Assembly (NCBI RefSeq): GCF_001895005.1
Contig: NZ_BCXH01000011.1
Span: 62,001 to 126,000 of the forward strand
DNA from: Rhodococcus yunnanensis NBRC 103083
GTDB lineage: Bacteria > Actinomycetota > Actinomycetes > Mycobacteriales > Mycobacteriaceae
Direction: 5' to 3'
Length of the DNA: 64,000 nt
Positions 16,517 through 25,067 of the stretch are shown piece by piece (the first letter of the stretch is position 1; each line of letters opens with the position of its first letter). The notes beneath the pieces are model-generated. The model saw only the letters and a program-made list of their open reading frames with translations. It made no database searches and was not told where the DNA came from. A program made the position numbers and the translations under genes.

Positions 16517-18481
16517 TCACACTCCGTCGAGCAGTGCTGGAGTTCTCTCCACGAGAAGATGATCGGCAGGCTCGACACGGGCTGTGTGCGACCACATGTC
16601 GACCAGACGCCACGGGCTGAGGATGTACACCTTGCCGTCCGCCGCGCGGTACCAGTTGTTCTCGACGGTGAGTTGCGCCCACGTCGTGGTGGATATCTCG
16701 GCCTGAAGCCGTTCGTTCCACTCGACATAGGCCGCATCCGTCGGTTCGATCGAGTGCCGAGACCCCTCGATGAGAATGCGCAGTGCATCACCGATGTAGC
16801 GCATCTGGCACTCGTTGGTGAAGATGATGCTGCCGCCGTGCGCGAGTCCGGTGCCAGGGCCACCGAGAATGAAGAAGTTCGGAAAGCCAGGCACCGTGGT
16901 ACCGCGGTACGCCTGCGGTTTTCCGTCCCACACCTCGGAGAGAACTGCTCCGTCTCGGCCGACGATCTCCATCGGAGCCAGGAACTCGTTCGCGAGAAAG
17001 CCGGTCGCGAGAACCACCACGTCGATCTCGACATGTCGGTCCGCGGTACGTATCCCGGTCTCGTCGAACCCCGCAATGGGGTCACGTATCAGATCGACAT
17101 GTGGTTTCTTCAGCGTCCGTAGCCAGCTTCCATCGTCCTGAAGCGTCCGTTTGGTCATCGGTGGGTACTGCGGCAGTACCTTGGCGAGCAGCTCCGCATC
17201 ATCGCCGACCGCCGAGGTGATCGCAGCGGTCAGCACCTCGCGCACCGCGGCGCTACGTGCATTTGCGCTGCGGGGGAAGTCTTTCCACTCGGGATCGACC
17301 TTTGCCATCGCAAGCGACCTGTCGTTCGACTGGCACAGCAACATGAAGCGGTACCAGCGTGCATACCCTGGCACGTGCCGCATCGCCCACAGCTCGCCCG
17401 GTGTGATGGCGGAGCGGTACATGGGGTTCGGTGCCATCCACTGCGGTGTCCGCTGGAAGACGGTCAGATGCTCGACGTCGTCGGCGATCTCCGGACCTAT
17501 CTGGAACCCGCTGGCGCCTGCTCCGACGAGTGCGACCCGTTTGCCGCGGATGTCGACCGAGTGATCCCACTCCGCTGCGTGGAACACCGGCCCGTCGAAC
17601 CGATCGAGGCCGGGAAGATCGGGGATCTTCGGCCTGCTGAGCACCCCCACTGCCGAAATGACGGCATGCGCGGTCCTGGTGTGTGTCCGGCCGTCGGAAT
17701 CTCGAATCAGGATTGTCCACAGGCCCGATTCGTCGTCCCACGAGGTACGCACGACCTCACTGCGCCAGCGCATGTGCGAGTGCAGGCCGTGTCGGTCGAA
17801 GATGTCTCGGAAGTATTTCTGGATCGACGGCTGACGAGCGTAGTAGTCCGTGAACGAGTTGGGCTCGAACGAATAGCTGTAGTAGTGACTCGGCACATCG
17901 ACGCGGCACCCCGGATAGGTGTTCTTCCACCATGTTCCGCCGACGCCATCGCTCTTCTCGACGATCTCGAAATCGATCCCCGCTTGTTTCAACCTGATGC
18001 CGGCCAGCAACCCGGACTCACCGCACCCGATGACGACCACCGAGAAATCCTGGAGACCCGCTGCGTCACTGTTTATTTCGATCGAACGGGGGTCCTCGCC
18101 GGCAAGGTCGATCTCTTCGGCGAACCATGCCGCGTAGTCGTCTGCGAGGTCCTCTCCTGCAACCCAGTTCATCGTCTCGCGAAGTGACTCCGGGCCGGGC
18201 GATCCGACGTCCGGGCATCCGGCGTCACGCCACGAGCAGAGGGCCGCGGCCGCCTGGCCGCGCAGAATACTCGACTCCTCGTCGGTCAAGCCTGCGGTGA
18301 AATCTGCGGGGACGAGCGGCCCCGCAGGGCGAATCGGTCCGCGTAGAAGGGAAGTATCACCGGTGATCTGAGTGACGGCCGCGATGAGGGCAGGCACCAC
18401 GGCGTCGTCCAGCATCGACACTATCGTCGCGTCGTCGTCGAGTATCGGTTCGGTTCGAACGTGAGGGGCGGGATGATTCAC
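16517..18481 (-). CDS. FAD-dependent Baeyer-Villiger monooxygenase
   Basis: Predicted to insert oxygen into a ketone, making an ester or lactone with NADPH and FAD. The 654 aa protein has an N-terminal extension of ~145 residues, as in the HAPMO-like group. The FAD fingerprint is VIGCGESGLLAG, then GGTWWKNTYPGCRVDVPSHYY, the BVMO signature FDGPVFHAAEW (FxGxxxHxxxW), a second Rossmann motif LVGAGASGFQIG and the ATG motif VLATGF. The GTG start follows AGAGGAAC. It lies 30 nt downstream of the HSL-type esterase gene, so oxidation and ester cleavage are probably co-expressed. The ketone is unknown. Confidence 0.92.
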   Translation of the reverse strand: MNHPAPHVRTEPILDDDATIVSMLDDAVVPALIAAVTQITGDTSLLRGPIRPAGPLVPADFTAGLTDEESSILRGQAAAALCSWRDAGCPDVGSPGPESLRETMNWVAGEDLADDYAAWFAEEIDLAGEDPRSIEINSDAAGLQDFSVVVIGCGESGLLAGIRLKQAGIDFEIVEKSDGVGGTWWKNTYPGCRVDVPSHYYSYSFEPNSFTDYYARQPSIQKYFRDIFDRHGLHSHMRWRSEVVRTSWDDESGLWTILIRDSDGRTHTRTAHAVISAVGVLSRPKIPDLPGLDRFDGPVFHAAEWDHSVDIRGKRVALVGAGASGFQIGPEIADDVEHLTVFQRTPQWMAPNPMYRSAITPGELWAMRHVPGYARWYRFMLLCQSNDRSLAMAKVDPEWKDFPRSANARSAAVREVLTAAITSAVGDDAELLAKVLPQYPPMTKRTLQDDGSWLRTLKKPHVDLIRDPIAGFDETGIRTADRHVEIDVVVLATGFLANEFLAPMEIVGRDGAVLSEVWDGKPQAYRGTTVPGFPNFFILGGPGTGLAHGGSIIFTNECQMRYIGDALRILIEGSRHSIEPTDAAYVEWNERLQAEISTTTWAQLTVENNWYRAADGKVYILSPWRLVDMWSHTARVEPADHLLVERTPALLDGV

Positions 18482-18511
18482 AGAAGTTCCTCTGATGATC
18501 GGTTGGGTCTG

Positions 18512-19519
18512 TCAGGAGTTCGCGATGGCAATGCTCACGACACCGAGCGCCTCGGATGCGCGCGGGAGAATCGCGTCGTCGAGCGTCAAGAAGCCGTGGA
18601 TCTGGCCGGCGTAGAAATGGAGATCGACCGATACTCCCGCTCGCCACAGGTGCTGTGCATACGCAAGACCCTCGTCGGACAACGGATCACAGCCACCGAG
18701 CAGAACGGTCGTAGGCGGCATGCCGGTCACATCACCCAGCAGCGGAGCAGCGTCCGGATCGGATGCCATCGACTCCTCGGTCACGTACAGGCCCCGAAAC
18801 CACGCGCGATCGGGATCGGTCAACGGCAGCTCCGTGCCGTACGGATGGGGATCGGTGCCCGCGGTGAGTCCGGTGAGATCGACACCCGGATAGGCCAGGA
18901 TCTGCCTCGTGACCGTAGGGCCACTGCCGAGGGTCTTGCGGACTGCGACCGTCACGAGGCCGCCACCGGCGGAATCGCCGAGGGCCACGAGCCTGCCTGG
19001 ATCTCCGTTCCACCTCGCAGCGTTCGCGGCGGCCCAGTGCAGCGCTGCGACCACGTCGTCGATCGCGGCGGGGAACGGAGATTCCGGAGCCAAGCTGTAG
19101 TCGACACTGATCACGAGGCACCGGGCGGCGTCGGCGAGTCGCCGACAGAACGCATCGGACGCGGCGAGGGTGCCGAGTACGAATCCGCCGCCATGGGCGT
19201 AGACCACCGTCGGTAGGGGAGTAGCCGATGTTGGGCGGTACACCCGTGCTCTCGTGACGCGCTCTCCCACCGGTATGTCGTGGTCGCTCACATGCTCGAG
19301 CTCCGGCCCTGGGCGACCGGCGGATGCTGCCGCCGACAGGTACTGCCGAGCACCGTCCAATCCCAACTCGTGAAGTGCGGGAACCCCGGCGCGGCGCATG
19401 CCCGCGACCAACGCCTCGGCGTCGGCGTCGCGGGTCATGCCTCGAAAGCTCGGACCTGTGGTTTTCGGGGCTGTGGTTCTCGATGCTGTGGTTTTCGATG
19501 CTGTGGTGCCGATGTTCAT
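18512..19519 (-). CDS. HSL-type alpha/beta hydrolase (esterase)
   Basis: 335 aa hormone-sensitive-lipase family esterase. The oxyanion-hole motif is YAHGGGFVLG, the nucleophile elbow LGDSAGGGL, the acidic residue lies in GGCDPLSDEG and the histidine in YAGQIHGFL. It likely hydrolyses the ester or lactone produced by the BVMO encoded next. The ATG at 19519 has AGGGAG at good spacing. It makes the repeat at 19451-19509 coding, giving (K/R)TTA-like pentapeptides at residues ~5-23. A later ATG (MTRDADAE, 19438) would place the repeat in the leader but has a poorer ribosome binding site. Confidence 0.9.
   Translation of the reverse strand: MNIGTTASKTTASRTTAPKTTGPSFRGMTRDADAEALVAGMRRAGVPALHELGLDGARQYLSAAASAGRPGPELEHVSDHDIPVGERVTRARVYRPTSATPLPTVVYAHGGGFVLGTLAASDAFCRRLADAARCLVISVDYSLAPESPFPAAIDDVVAALHWAAANAARWNGDPGRLVALGDSAGGGLVTVAVRKTLGSGPTVTRQILAYPGVDLTGLTAGTDPHPYGTELPLTDPDRAWFRGLYVTEESMASDPDAAPLLGDVTGMPPTTVLLGGCDPLSDEGLAYAQHLWRAGVSVDLHFYAGQIHGFLTLDDAILPRASEALGVVSIAIANS
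19451..19509. repeat. 15-bp tandem repeats at the 5' end of the esterase gene
   Basis: Units CGGACCTGTGGTTTT, CGGGGCTGTGGTTCT, CGATGCTGTGGTTTT and a final CGATGCTGTGGTGC. The 15-bp period keeps frame, coding for KTTAS, RTTAP and KTTGP on the minus strand. The core CGATGC(C/T)GTGGTTTT matches the array in front of the P450 gene at 13094-13155. Confidence 0.75.
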
Positions 19520-19672
19520 CTGCCGAATCTCCCTGTGCTGTGTCCGCTCGCGGAAACAGAGCGAGAACGTCGAAGGCAACTGTCGGCCACAGTACGCACG
19601 AAACGTGGATGCGTCCCCGGTTTGACAGAATTATCTAGATCTTTATTACGCGCGTGGGTGGAACGAGGTACG

Positions 19673-19687
19673 TATACTGCGACACGA
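19673..19687 (+). promoter_or_regulatory. -10 box and probable leaderless start of the TetR gene
   Basis: TATACT at 19673-19678 ends 8 nt before the ATG at 19687, so transcription would begin at or just before the start codon. No ribosome binding site is present. No convincing -35 is seen. An AT-rich stretch with ATCTAGAT (19633-19640) further upstream may hold an operator or the divergent esterase promoter. Confidence 0.5.
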
Positions 19688-20328
19688 TGGAAAGTGTGCG
19701 GCCACGCAAGGATCAGGTGCGCAATCGAGCGCTGTTGATCGATGCTGCGCGAAAGGTGTACGGCAACCAGGGCGTCGACGCGCCGTTCGATCTGGTCGCG
19801 AAGGCGGCCGGATTGAGCAATGCCACCCTCTACCGCCATTTTCCGCAACGAGAACATCTGCTCGTCGAGGTGTATCGACTGAGCCTCACCGAGAACCTGT
19901 CGAGATTTGCAGCGCTGGACGCGAGCGGTGATCCCTGGGCGTCAGTAGTGGAGTATTGCCGATGGGTCTTCGACACCCAGTTCGAGAATCTGACGCTCAC
20001 GCGCTGTCTCGCGACGATCCCCGCAGGCCTCGACTCCGGCCTCGATGCTCAGCGTGCCGCGATGCGCGATTCGTTGATGAATCTGATCGACCGAGCGAAA
20101 GGTGAGGGCCGCTTCAGGTCCGACAGGTATCTCGACGATCTCATTCTGTACTTCGCAGCCAACGAGGTGCTCGCAGGATTGGGCGAGGACGCCCGTCCAC
20201 AGTCTCGTCGACTCTTCGAGCTGATGATCGATTCGATCTCGACCGAACGGCACATCGATCCCAATTCCGTTGCGCCTGCGCCGCTCACGATGGACAGTGT
20301 GCTGACCAAAGCGCTGTCCGCCACTTGA
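19687..20328 (+). CDS. TetR-family transcriptional regulator
   Basis: 213 aa. The N-terminal helix-turn-helix is clear: ALLIDAARKVYGNQGVDAPF, LVAKAAGLSNATLYRHFPQRE. A helical C-terminal domain follows, with DRAKGEGRFRSDRYLDDLIL typical of the TetR_C group near SbtR-like regulators. It is divergent from the esterase-BVMO genes and probably represses them in the absence of a ketone-derived ligand. The start is the ATG of MESVRPRK, apparently leaderless. Confidence 0.9.
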   Translation: MESVRPRKDQVRNRALLIDAARKVYGNQGVDAPFDLVAKAAGLSNATLYRHFPQREHLLVEVYRLSLTENLSRFAALDASGDPWASVVEYCRWVFDTQFENLTLTRCLATIPAGLDSGLDAQRAAMRDSLMNLIDRAKGEGRFRSDRYLDDLILYFAANEVLAGLGEDARPQSRRLFELMIDSISTERHIDPNSVAPAPLTMDSVLTKALSAT

Positions 20329-20334
20329 TCTCGT

Positions 20335-21411
20335 TCATTCGCCGAGTCCGAGTGTCTCCATCAACTCGGTGACGGCAGCTCGTCCGCCGCGATTGGCGCC
20401 GATGGTGCTGGCCGAGGGCCCGTAGCCGAGGAGATGGACTCGGTGGTCGGCCGCGACACGAGTGGCAAGGCGTCCGTCCATGACGATGCCACCGCCGTGA
20501 CCGCGTAGTCGCAGGGGTGCCAGGTGGTCGAGCGCGCTGCGAAACCCGGTGGCCCACAGGATGACATCCGCGCGTACGAAAGAACCATCGGTCCAGCGCA
20601 CACCGTCGGGCTCGATCGAGGAGAACATAGGTAGTCGTGTCAGCGTCCCGCGATCACGGGCGGCACGCAGAGAATCGGTGAGCAGCAAGCCAGTGACCGA
20701 GACGACCGAACCGGGCGGCAACCCGGCCCGCACGCGGTCTTCCACCATCGCGACGGCCGCGCGCCCTGCGTCCTGCCCGAAATCGCCGTCGCGGAACACC
20801 GGTTCCCGACGCGTCACCCATGTGGTCGAGGTGACCTGTGAGATCTCGTCGAGCAGCTGGACTGCCGAGATGCCGCCGCCGACCACGACGACGTGCTTGC
20901 CTGCGAAGTCGCCTGCTCTGGTGTAGTTCTTCGTGTGCAACTGCTGTCCGCCGAAGGTCTCGGCACCGGGATACGAAGGAATGAACGGCTTCTCCCACGT
21001 CCCGGTCGCGTTGATCACTCCGCGCGCCGAGAGCACCGTCTCGCCTGCCTCGATCCGGAACCGCGGCTCACGGTCGCACACCACCGTCACGGTGACCGGC
21101 CGCCGCACCCGTAGGTCGAACTTCTCCTCGTAGGTCCGGTAATAGCGGGGTACCGCTTCGGCCGCGATGACCCCGTCCGGGGCGTCGTCGGTGAGAACCT
21201 GAGCGAATTCCAGGCCGGGCAGGTCGTGTACGCGGTTGACGGTGCTCAGGGTCAGCGACGGCCACCGGTACTGCCAGGCGCCTCCTGGAGCGGGCGACCT
21301 GTCGAGCATCACGAACCCGCTGCCGGGCTCGAGCCCTGCACGGCGAAGGTGGTAGCCGGCCGACAGACCTGCCTGTCCGGCTCCGATGACCGCGATGTCG
21401 GTGAAGATCAC
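20335..21411 (-). CDS. FAD/NAD(P)-binding oxidoreductase (flavin monooxygenase-like)
   Basis: 358 aa flavoprotein. The N-terminal FAD fingerprint is IAVIGAGQAGLSAGYHLRRAG, followed by APGGAWQYRWPSLTL and VNRVHDLPGLEF. A central NADPH-binding motif VVVVGGGISAVQLL and an ATG motif VILWATGFRSAL are present. It resembles the CzcO/YpdA-like group that acts as monooxygenases or disulfide reductases; the exact reaction is unknown. The GTG at VIFTDIAV was chosen; another in-frame GTG eight codons upstream (21435) is possible. Convergent with the TetR gene, only 6 bp apart, and divergent from the enoyl-CoA hydratase gene. Confidence 0.82.
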   Translation of the reverse strand: MIFTDIAVIGAGQAGLSAGYHLRRAGLEPGSGFVMLDRSPAPGGAWQYRWPSLTLSTVNRVHDLPGLEFAQVLTDDAPDGVIAAEAVPRYYRTYEEKFDLRVRRPVTVTVVCDREPRFRIEAGETVLSARGVINATGTWEKPFIPSYPGAETFGGQQLHTKNYTRAGDFAGKHVVVVGGGISAVQLLDEISQVTSTTWVTRREPVFRDGDFGQDAGRAAVAMVEDRVRAGLPPGSVVSVTGLLLTDSLRAARDRGTLTRLPMFSSIEPDGVRWTDGSFVRADVILWATGFRSALDHLAPLRLRGHGGGIVMDGRLATRVAADHRVHLLGYGPSASTIGANRGGRAAVTELMETLGLGE

Positions 21412-21472
21412 GCCGTCCAGTAGATCAGCCCACACCGCAGGTCCGCGCGTACCGGGCAGTAACGTCTAGCCG

Positions 21473-22204
21473 ATGATCGGACAGACTCGTGACGGAGATG
21501 TCGTCACCCTCGAACTTCGGCGTCCGGAGCGACGCAACGCACTGAACACCGAGCTGTGCACCGCACTGCGCCGAGGGATCGAGGAGGCGATCGTCGCCGA
21601 TGCCCGTGTCGTGGTGCTCACCGGGCAGGGATCGAGCTTCTGCGCCGGTGCCGACCTGAGCGGTGACTCGTTCGCCGAGGAATTCCCGGAAGCGCTCGAA
21701 CTGCTGCTCAGAGCCGTGGACGGTGCTCCGATCCCCGTCATCGCTGCCGTCAACGGTCCCGCAGTCGGCGCGGGGACTCAGTTGGCCATCGCCAGTGACC
21801 TTCGGGTCGTCGCGGACGGGGCATTCTTCGAGATTCCGTCGACGCGCCTCGGGATCGCAGTCAACAACTGGACCATCAAGCGGCTGGCCACCCTCGCAGG
21901 AGGGAGCGTCGCGCGCACCATCCTGATGGGCGGGGAGCGGCTCGACGCCGACCGCGCCTACGCCAGCGGGCTGGCGAACAAGAGAGGCGATCTCGCGCTC
22001 GCGCAGGAATGGGCCGCGTCGATCACCCAGCTCGCGCCCCTCGCTCTTCGGCATCTCAAGCTGGTCTTCAACGACGACGGCACGCACGACGAACCGACGG
22101 CGACGCAGTGGGCGGCATTCGGAGCGGCGTGGACGAGTGAGGACATGAAAGAAGCCCGCCGGGCACGCAACGAAAAGCGCGCACCGAAGTTTCAGGGTCG
22201 GTGA
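21473..22204 (+). CDS. Enoyl-CoA hydratase/isomerase family protein
   Basis: 243 aa crotonase-fold protein. N-terminal RRPERRNALNTEL, oxyanion-hole region SSFCAGADLSGD, and the second half of the active site NGPAVGAGTQLAIASDLRV with DGAFFEIPSTRLGIAVN. The usual second catalytic acid position reads as a neutral stretch (TRLGIAVNNW), so it may not be a standard hydratase. It probably acts on an acyl-CoA in fatty-acid or ring degradation. Its TGA overlaps the GTG of the ammonium transporter gene (GTGA), an unusual pairing. Confidence 0.88.
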   Translation: MIGQTRDGDVVTLELRRPERRNALNTELCTALRRGIEEAIVADARVVVLTGQGSSFCAGADLSGDSFAEEFPEALELLLRAVDGAPIPVIAAVNGPAVGAGTQLAIASDLRVVADGAFFEIPSTRLGIAVNNWTIKRLATLAGGSVARTILMGGERLDADRAYASGLANKRGDLALAQEWAASITQLAPLALRHLKLVFNDDGTHDEPTATQWAAFGAAWTSEDMKEARRARNEKRAPKFQGR

Positions 22205-23532
22205 CGTTCGGGGCGCCCGACACGGGCGATACCGCATGGCTACTCGTGTGCACCGCGATGGTCCTGTTGATGACCCCGGGGCTGGCGTTCTTCTACGGCG
22301 GCATGGTCCGCTCCAAGAGTGTGCTGAACATGATGATGATGAGTCTGTCGGCGATTGCCGTCGTATGGCTGTTGTGGCTGATGTTCGGGTACTCGATGGT
22401 GTTCGGCGACAACTTCTTCGGCGGCTGGATCGGCAATCCGGTGCAGTTCGCGGGTCTGCAGGATCTGCTCGGGGGCACGTATTCCGGTGATGCGGTGTCG
22501 ATCCCACTCGTCGGCACCGTTCCTGCGTTGGTGTTCGCGGCGTTCCAAGCAGGTTTTGCCATGGTGACCGTCGCATTGATCTCCGGCGCCGTCGCAGACC
22601 GTATGCGATTCGTGCCGTGGATAGTCTTCGCGGCGCTGTGGTCCGTCCTCGTCTACTTTCCCGTCGCACACTGGGTGTTCTCGATCGACGGTCTGACCTC
22701 GGCAACCGGAGGCTGGATCTCCAACAGATTGGGCGCGATCGACTTCGCCGGTGGAACCGCGGTCGAGATCAATGCCGGTATGGCCGGGCTCGTGCTCGCG
22801 CTCGTCGTCGGCAACAGGGCCGGGTGGCCGCGGGATCCGATGCGTCCACACAATCTGCCCGCTGTGATGCTCGGTGCAGGACTGCTGTGGTTCGGCTGGT
22901 TCGGCTTCAATGCGGGTTCGGCGCTCGCCGCCGACGGTGTCGCCGCCGTTGCGCTGGTCAACACGCTCGGCGCGGGCGCGATGTCGATGGCCGCATGGTT
23001 GGTGGTGGAGAAGGTGCGCGACGGCAAGGCCACGTCCTTCGGTGCCGCGTCGGGTGTCGTGGCCGGCCTCGTCGCGATCACGCCGTCCTGTACCTCGGTC
23101 ACCCCGATCGGCGCGGCAGGAGTCGGTATCGCTGCCGGCGCACTGTGCGCACTGGCGATCGGCCTCAAGTACCGGTTCGGCTACGACGACTCGCTCGACG
23201 TGGTCGGCGTGCACCTGGTAGGCGGTGTCGTCGGCACTCTCATGATCGGTCTGCTCGCGAGCGCGCACATGCCTGCGGGAGTCGACGGACTTCTCTATGG
23301 CGGAGGCTTCCATCAGCTGTGGGTGCAATTGGTGGCGGTGGTCGTGGTGATGGCGTACACGGGCATCGTGACCGTGGTCATCGCACTGGCGATCAAGGCC
23401 GTCATGGGTGTGCGTGCCGACGCCCAGCACGAGGCGGACGGGCTCGACGAACACGAGCACGCCGAGTCGGCCTACGACTTCGCCGTGGGTCACGGCGGCT
23501 CCGGTGGACACGGGTTGTTCGGCAAGAAGTAG
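22201..23532 (+). CDS. amt: Ammonium transporter, Amt family
   Basis: 443 aa integral membrane channel for ammonium/ammonia, about eleven helices. Family motifs: TPGLAFFYGGMVRSKSVLNMM near the N-terminus, FAGGTAVEINAGMAGLVLAL, LLWFGWFGFNAGSALAADG and LVGGVVGTLMIGLLA. The C-terminal tail is rich in His, Glu and Asp with a Gly/Ser end and lies in the cytoplasm. No glnK gene follows, as is usual in amtB operons; instead the gene is coupled to an upstream enoyl-CoA hydratase by a GTGA overlap. The GTG start is dictated by that overlap. Confidence 0.95.
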   Translation: MTFGAPDTGDTAWLLVCTAMVLLMTPGLAFFYGGMVRSKSVLNMMMMSLSAIAVVWLLWLMFGYSMVFGDNFFGGWIGNPVQFAGLQDLLGGTYSGDAVSIPLVGTVPALVFAAFQAGFAMVTVALISGAVADRMRFVPWIVFAALWSVLVYFPVAHWVFSIDGLTSATGGWISNRLGAIDFAGGTAVEINAGMAGLVLALVVGNRAGWPRDPMRPHNLPAVMLGAGLLWFGWFGFNAGSALAADGVAAVALVNTLGAGAMSMAAWLVVEKVRDGKATSFGAASGVVAGLVAITPSCTSVTPIGAAGVGIAAGALCALAIGLKYRFGYDDSLDVVGVHLVGGVVGTLMIGLLASAHMPAGVDGLLYGGGFHQLWVQLVAVVVVMAYTGIVTVVIALAIKAVMGVRADAQHEADGLDEHEHAESAYDFAVGHGGSGGHGLFGKK

Positions 23533-23718
23533 AGCGTCCCGTTACCAGTTCTTGAATGTCCGAATTCCGTTCTGTCCCATTGATGTAACTCTGCACTAGT
23601 GTTTACCCGGCGGTACCGACGGGTTATCCGCACGGCCACTGGCGGGACCCCGTTCTCCCCGTACGTTTGCGCCGCACCCAAGTGGGTGCGCACGCATCCG
23701 AAGTGGAAGACGGGGAAC

Positions 23719-24387
23719 ATGAAGATCGGTAAATTCGCAGCAACGTCGGCATTGGTCATCGCCGCAATGACGACCGCAATGGGGACGTCCTACGCGGACC
23801 CGGCTCCTGCCCCGGCGCCCGTGGGCTGGAACGTCGCTCAGAGCGGTGGTCAGGTCATCGTGGACACGTCGGCGGGAACCCTGAGCAACGAGAACAATCA
23901 CCTGGTGGTCCGTGACGCAGGAGGTGCGCTGGTCGACTCGGTGCCGCTGTCCATCGCATTCGAAGGCCTGGCTCACCCGGTCGCCGCCGACATCGACGGA
24001 AACCACGCAGTGCTGACCGCCGACGTCTCGCCCGCCGCCGCGACGCCGGTGTCCACTCAGCTCCCGGGTCTGCAGCAGGTCGACCTGCCTGCCGCCGTGG
24101 CAGGGGTCAAGGACAACCTGAGCCTGTCCGCCTCGGTCGGCGGATTCCTCGGTGCCGCAACCGGACTCGTCGGCGGATGCCTCCTCGGCGCCGTCGCGGC
24201 CGGTGTCGTCTCGGCTCCCGCGGCACTGCTGTTCGGCGCCGGGCCCATCGCCGGGTGCATCGGCGGCGCACTGCTGCTCGGCTCGACGGCGTCGCTCGCC
24301 GGAACCGCCATCGGCGGCCTCAGTGCACTCGCAAGCAACGCAGGACCGTTCATCACGCTGCTCAACGCCCCTCCGGCCAAGAAGTAG
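23719..24387 (+). CDS. Secreted protein of unknown function
   Basis: 222 aa with a signal peptide (MKIGKFAATSALVIAAMTTA, likely cleavage after SYA) and a Pro/Ala-rich start DPAPAPAPVGWNV. Residues ~40-130 are strand-rich (SGGQVIVDTSAGTL, HLVVRDAGGALVDSVPLSI). The C-terminal third is Gly/Ala-rich and hydrophobic with two cysteines (GLVGGCLLGAV, GPIAGCIGGALLLG), which could insert in a membrane. Similar cell-envelope proteins occur in Rhodococcus and Nocardia, with no assigned role. The ATG has GGAAGACGGGG upstream. It stands alone in the 186-bp gap after amt; it is not a lipoprotein. Confidence 0.7.
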   Translation: MKIGKFAATSALVIAAMTTAMGTSYADPAPAPAPVGWNVAQSGGQVIVDTSAGTLSNENNHLVVRDAGGALVDSVPLSIAFEGLAHPVAADIDGNHAVLTADVSPAAATPVSTQLPGLQQVDLPAAVAGVKDNLSLSASVGGFLGAATGLVGGCLLGAVAAGVVSAPAALLFGAGPIAGCIGGALLLGSTASLAGTAIGGLSALASNAGPFITLLNAPPAKK

Positions 24388-24440
24388 CCTTCGGCCGCTA
24401 CGTCCTTGCCCTGGCCGTCCGGCCGGGGCAGGATGTAGCG

Positions 24441-25067
24441 GTGGCTCGGGGTGAACACGAGGATCCTCGCCTGCAGTACGAGGGCGACGGTGGAGTGCGA
24501 CGCGAGGTGGTGCTCTCGCGTGACCACAGCCGTCTGACCATCGGAAGATCCACCCAGGCCGACATCTCGTTCCCCGGTGATCACGAGGTCTCGCGGCTGC
24601 ATGCGGCCATCGAATGGATGGGCACGCACTGGACCGTCGTCGACGACGGCCTCTCGCGCAACGGGACGTATCTCAACGGCGACCGTCTCACCGGCAGGCG
24701 CAGTCTCCGGCAGGGTGACACCATCCGGATCGGCAGCTCACTACTGACCTATCACGACTTCTCCGGCCTCGGCGACGAGGCCACGCGCATCGCGGCGGAG
24801 ATGCCGAACACGAAGTCGCTCACCGAAACTCAGCGGTCCGTCCTGATCGCACTGTGCCGGCCGTACAAGCACAACGCAACGTTTGCCAATCCGTCGTCGA
24901 ATCAGCAGATCGCCACCGAGATCTTCCTCAGCGTCGATGCCGTCAAGACGCATCTGCGTACGTTGTTCGCCAAGTTCGGAGTCGAGGACCTGCCGCAGAA
25001 TCAGAAGCGGGTCCGGTTGGCCGAGCGAGCACTGCAGAGCGGGGTCATCTCACAGCGCGACCTCTAG
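24441..25067 (+). CDS. FHA domain protein with C-terminal LuxR-like helix-turn-helix
   Basis: 208 aa. The forkhead-associated domain spans ~25-105: LTIGRSTQADI (GR), HEVSRLHAAIEW (SxxH), LSRNGTYLNGDRL (NG). FHA domains bind phosphothreonine. The C-terminal ~80 residues (LTETQRSVLIALCRPY, SNQQIATEIFLSVDAVKTHLRTLFAKFGV) match a LuxR-type helix-turn-helix. It could therefore link a Ser/Thr kinase signal directly to transcription. The GTG at 24441 after GGGGCAGGA was chosen; earlier in-frame codons overlap the secreted protein gene. The 3' end overlaps the convergent hydrolase by 18 bp. Confidence 0.85.
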   Translation: MARGEHEDPRLQYEGDGGVRREVVLSRDHSRLTIGRSTQADISFPGDHEVSRLHAAIEWMGTHWTVVDDGLSRNGTYLNGDRLTGRRSLRQGDTIRIGSSLLTYHDFSGLGDEATRIAAEMPNTKSLTETQRSVLIALCRPYKHNATFANPSSNQQIATEIFLSVDAVKTHLRTLFAKFGVEDLPQNQKRVRLAERALQSGVISQRDL

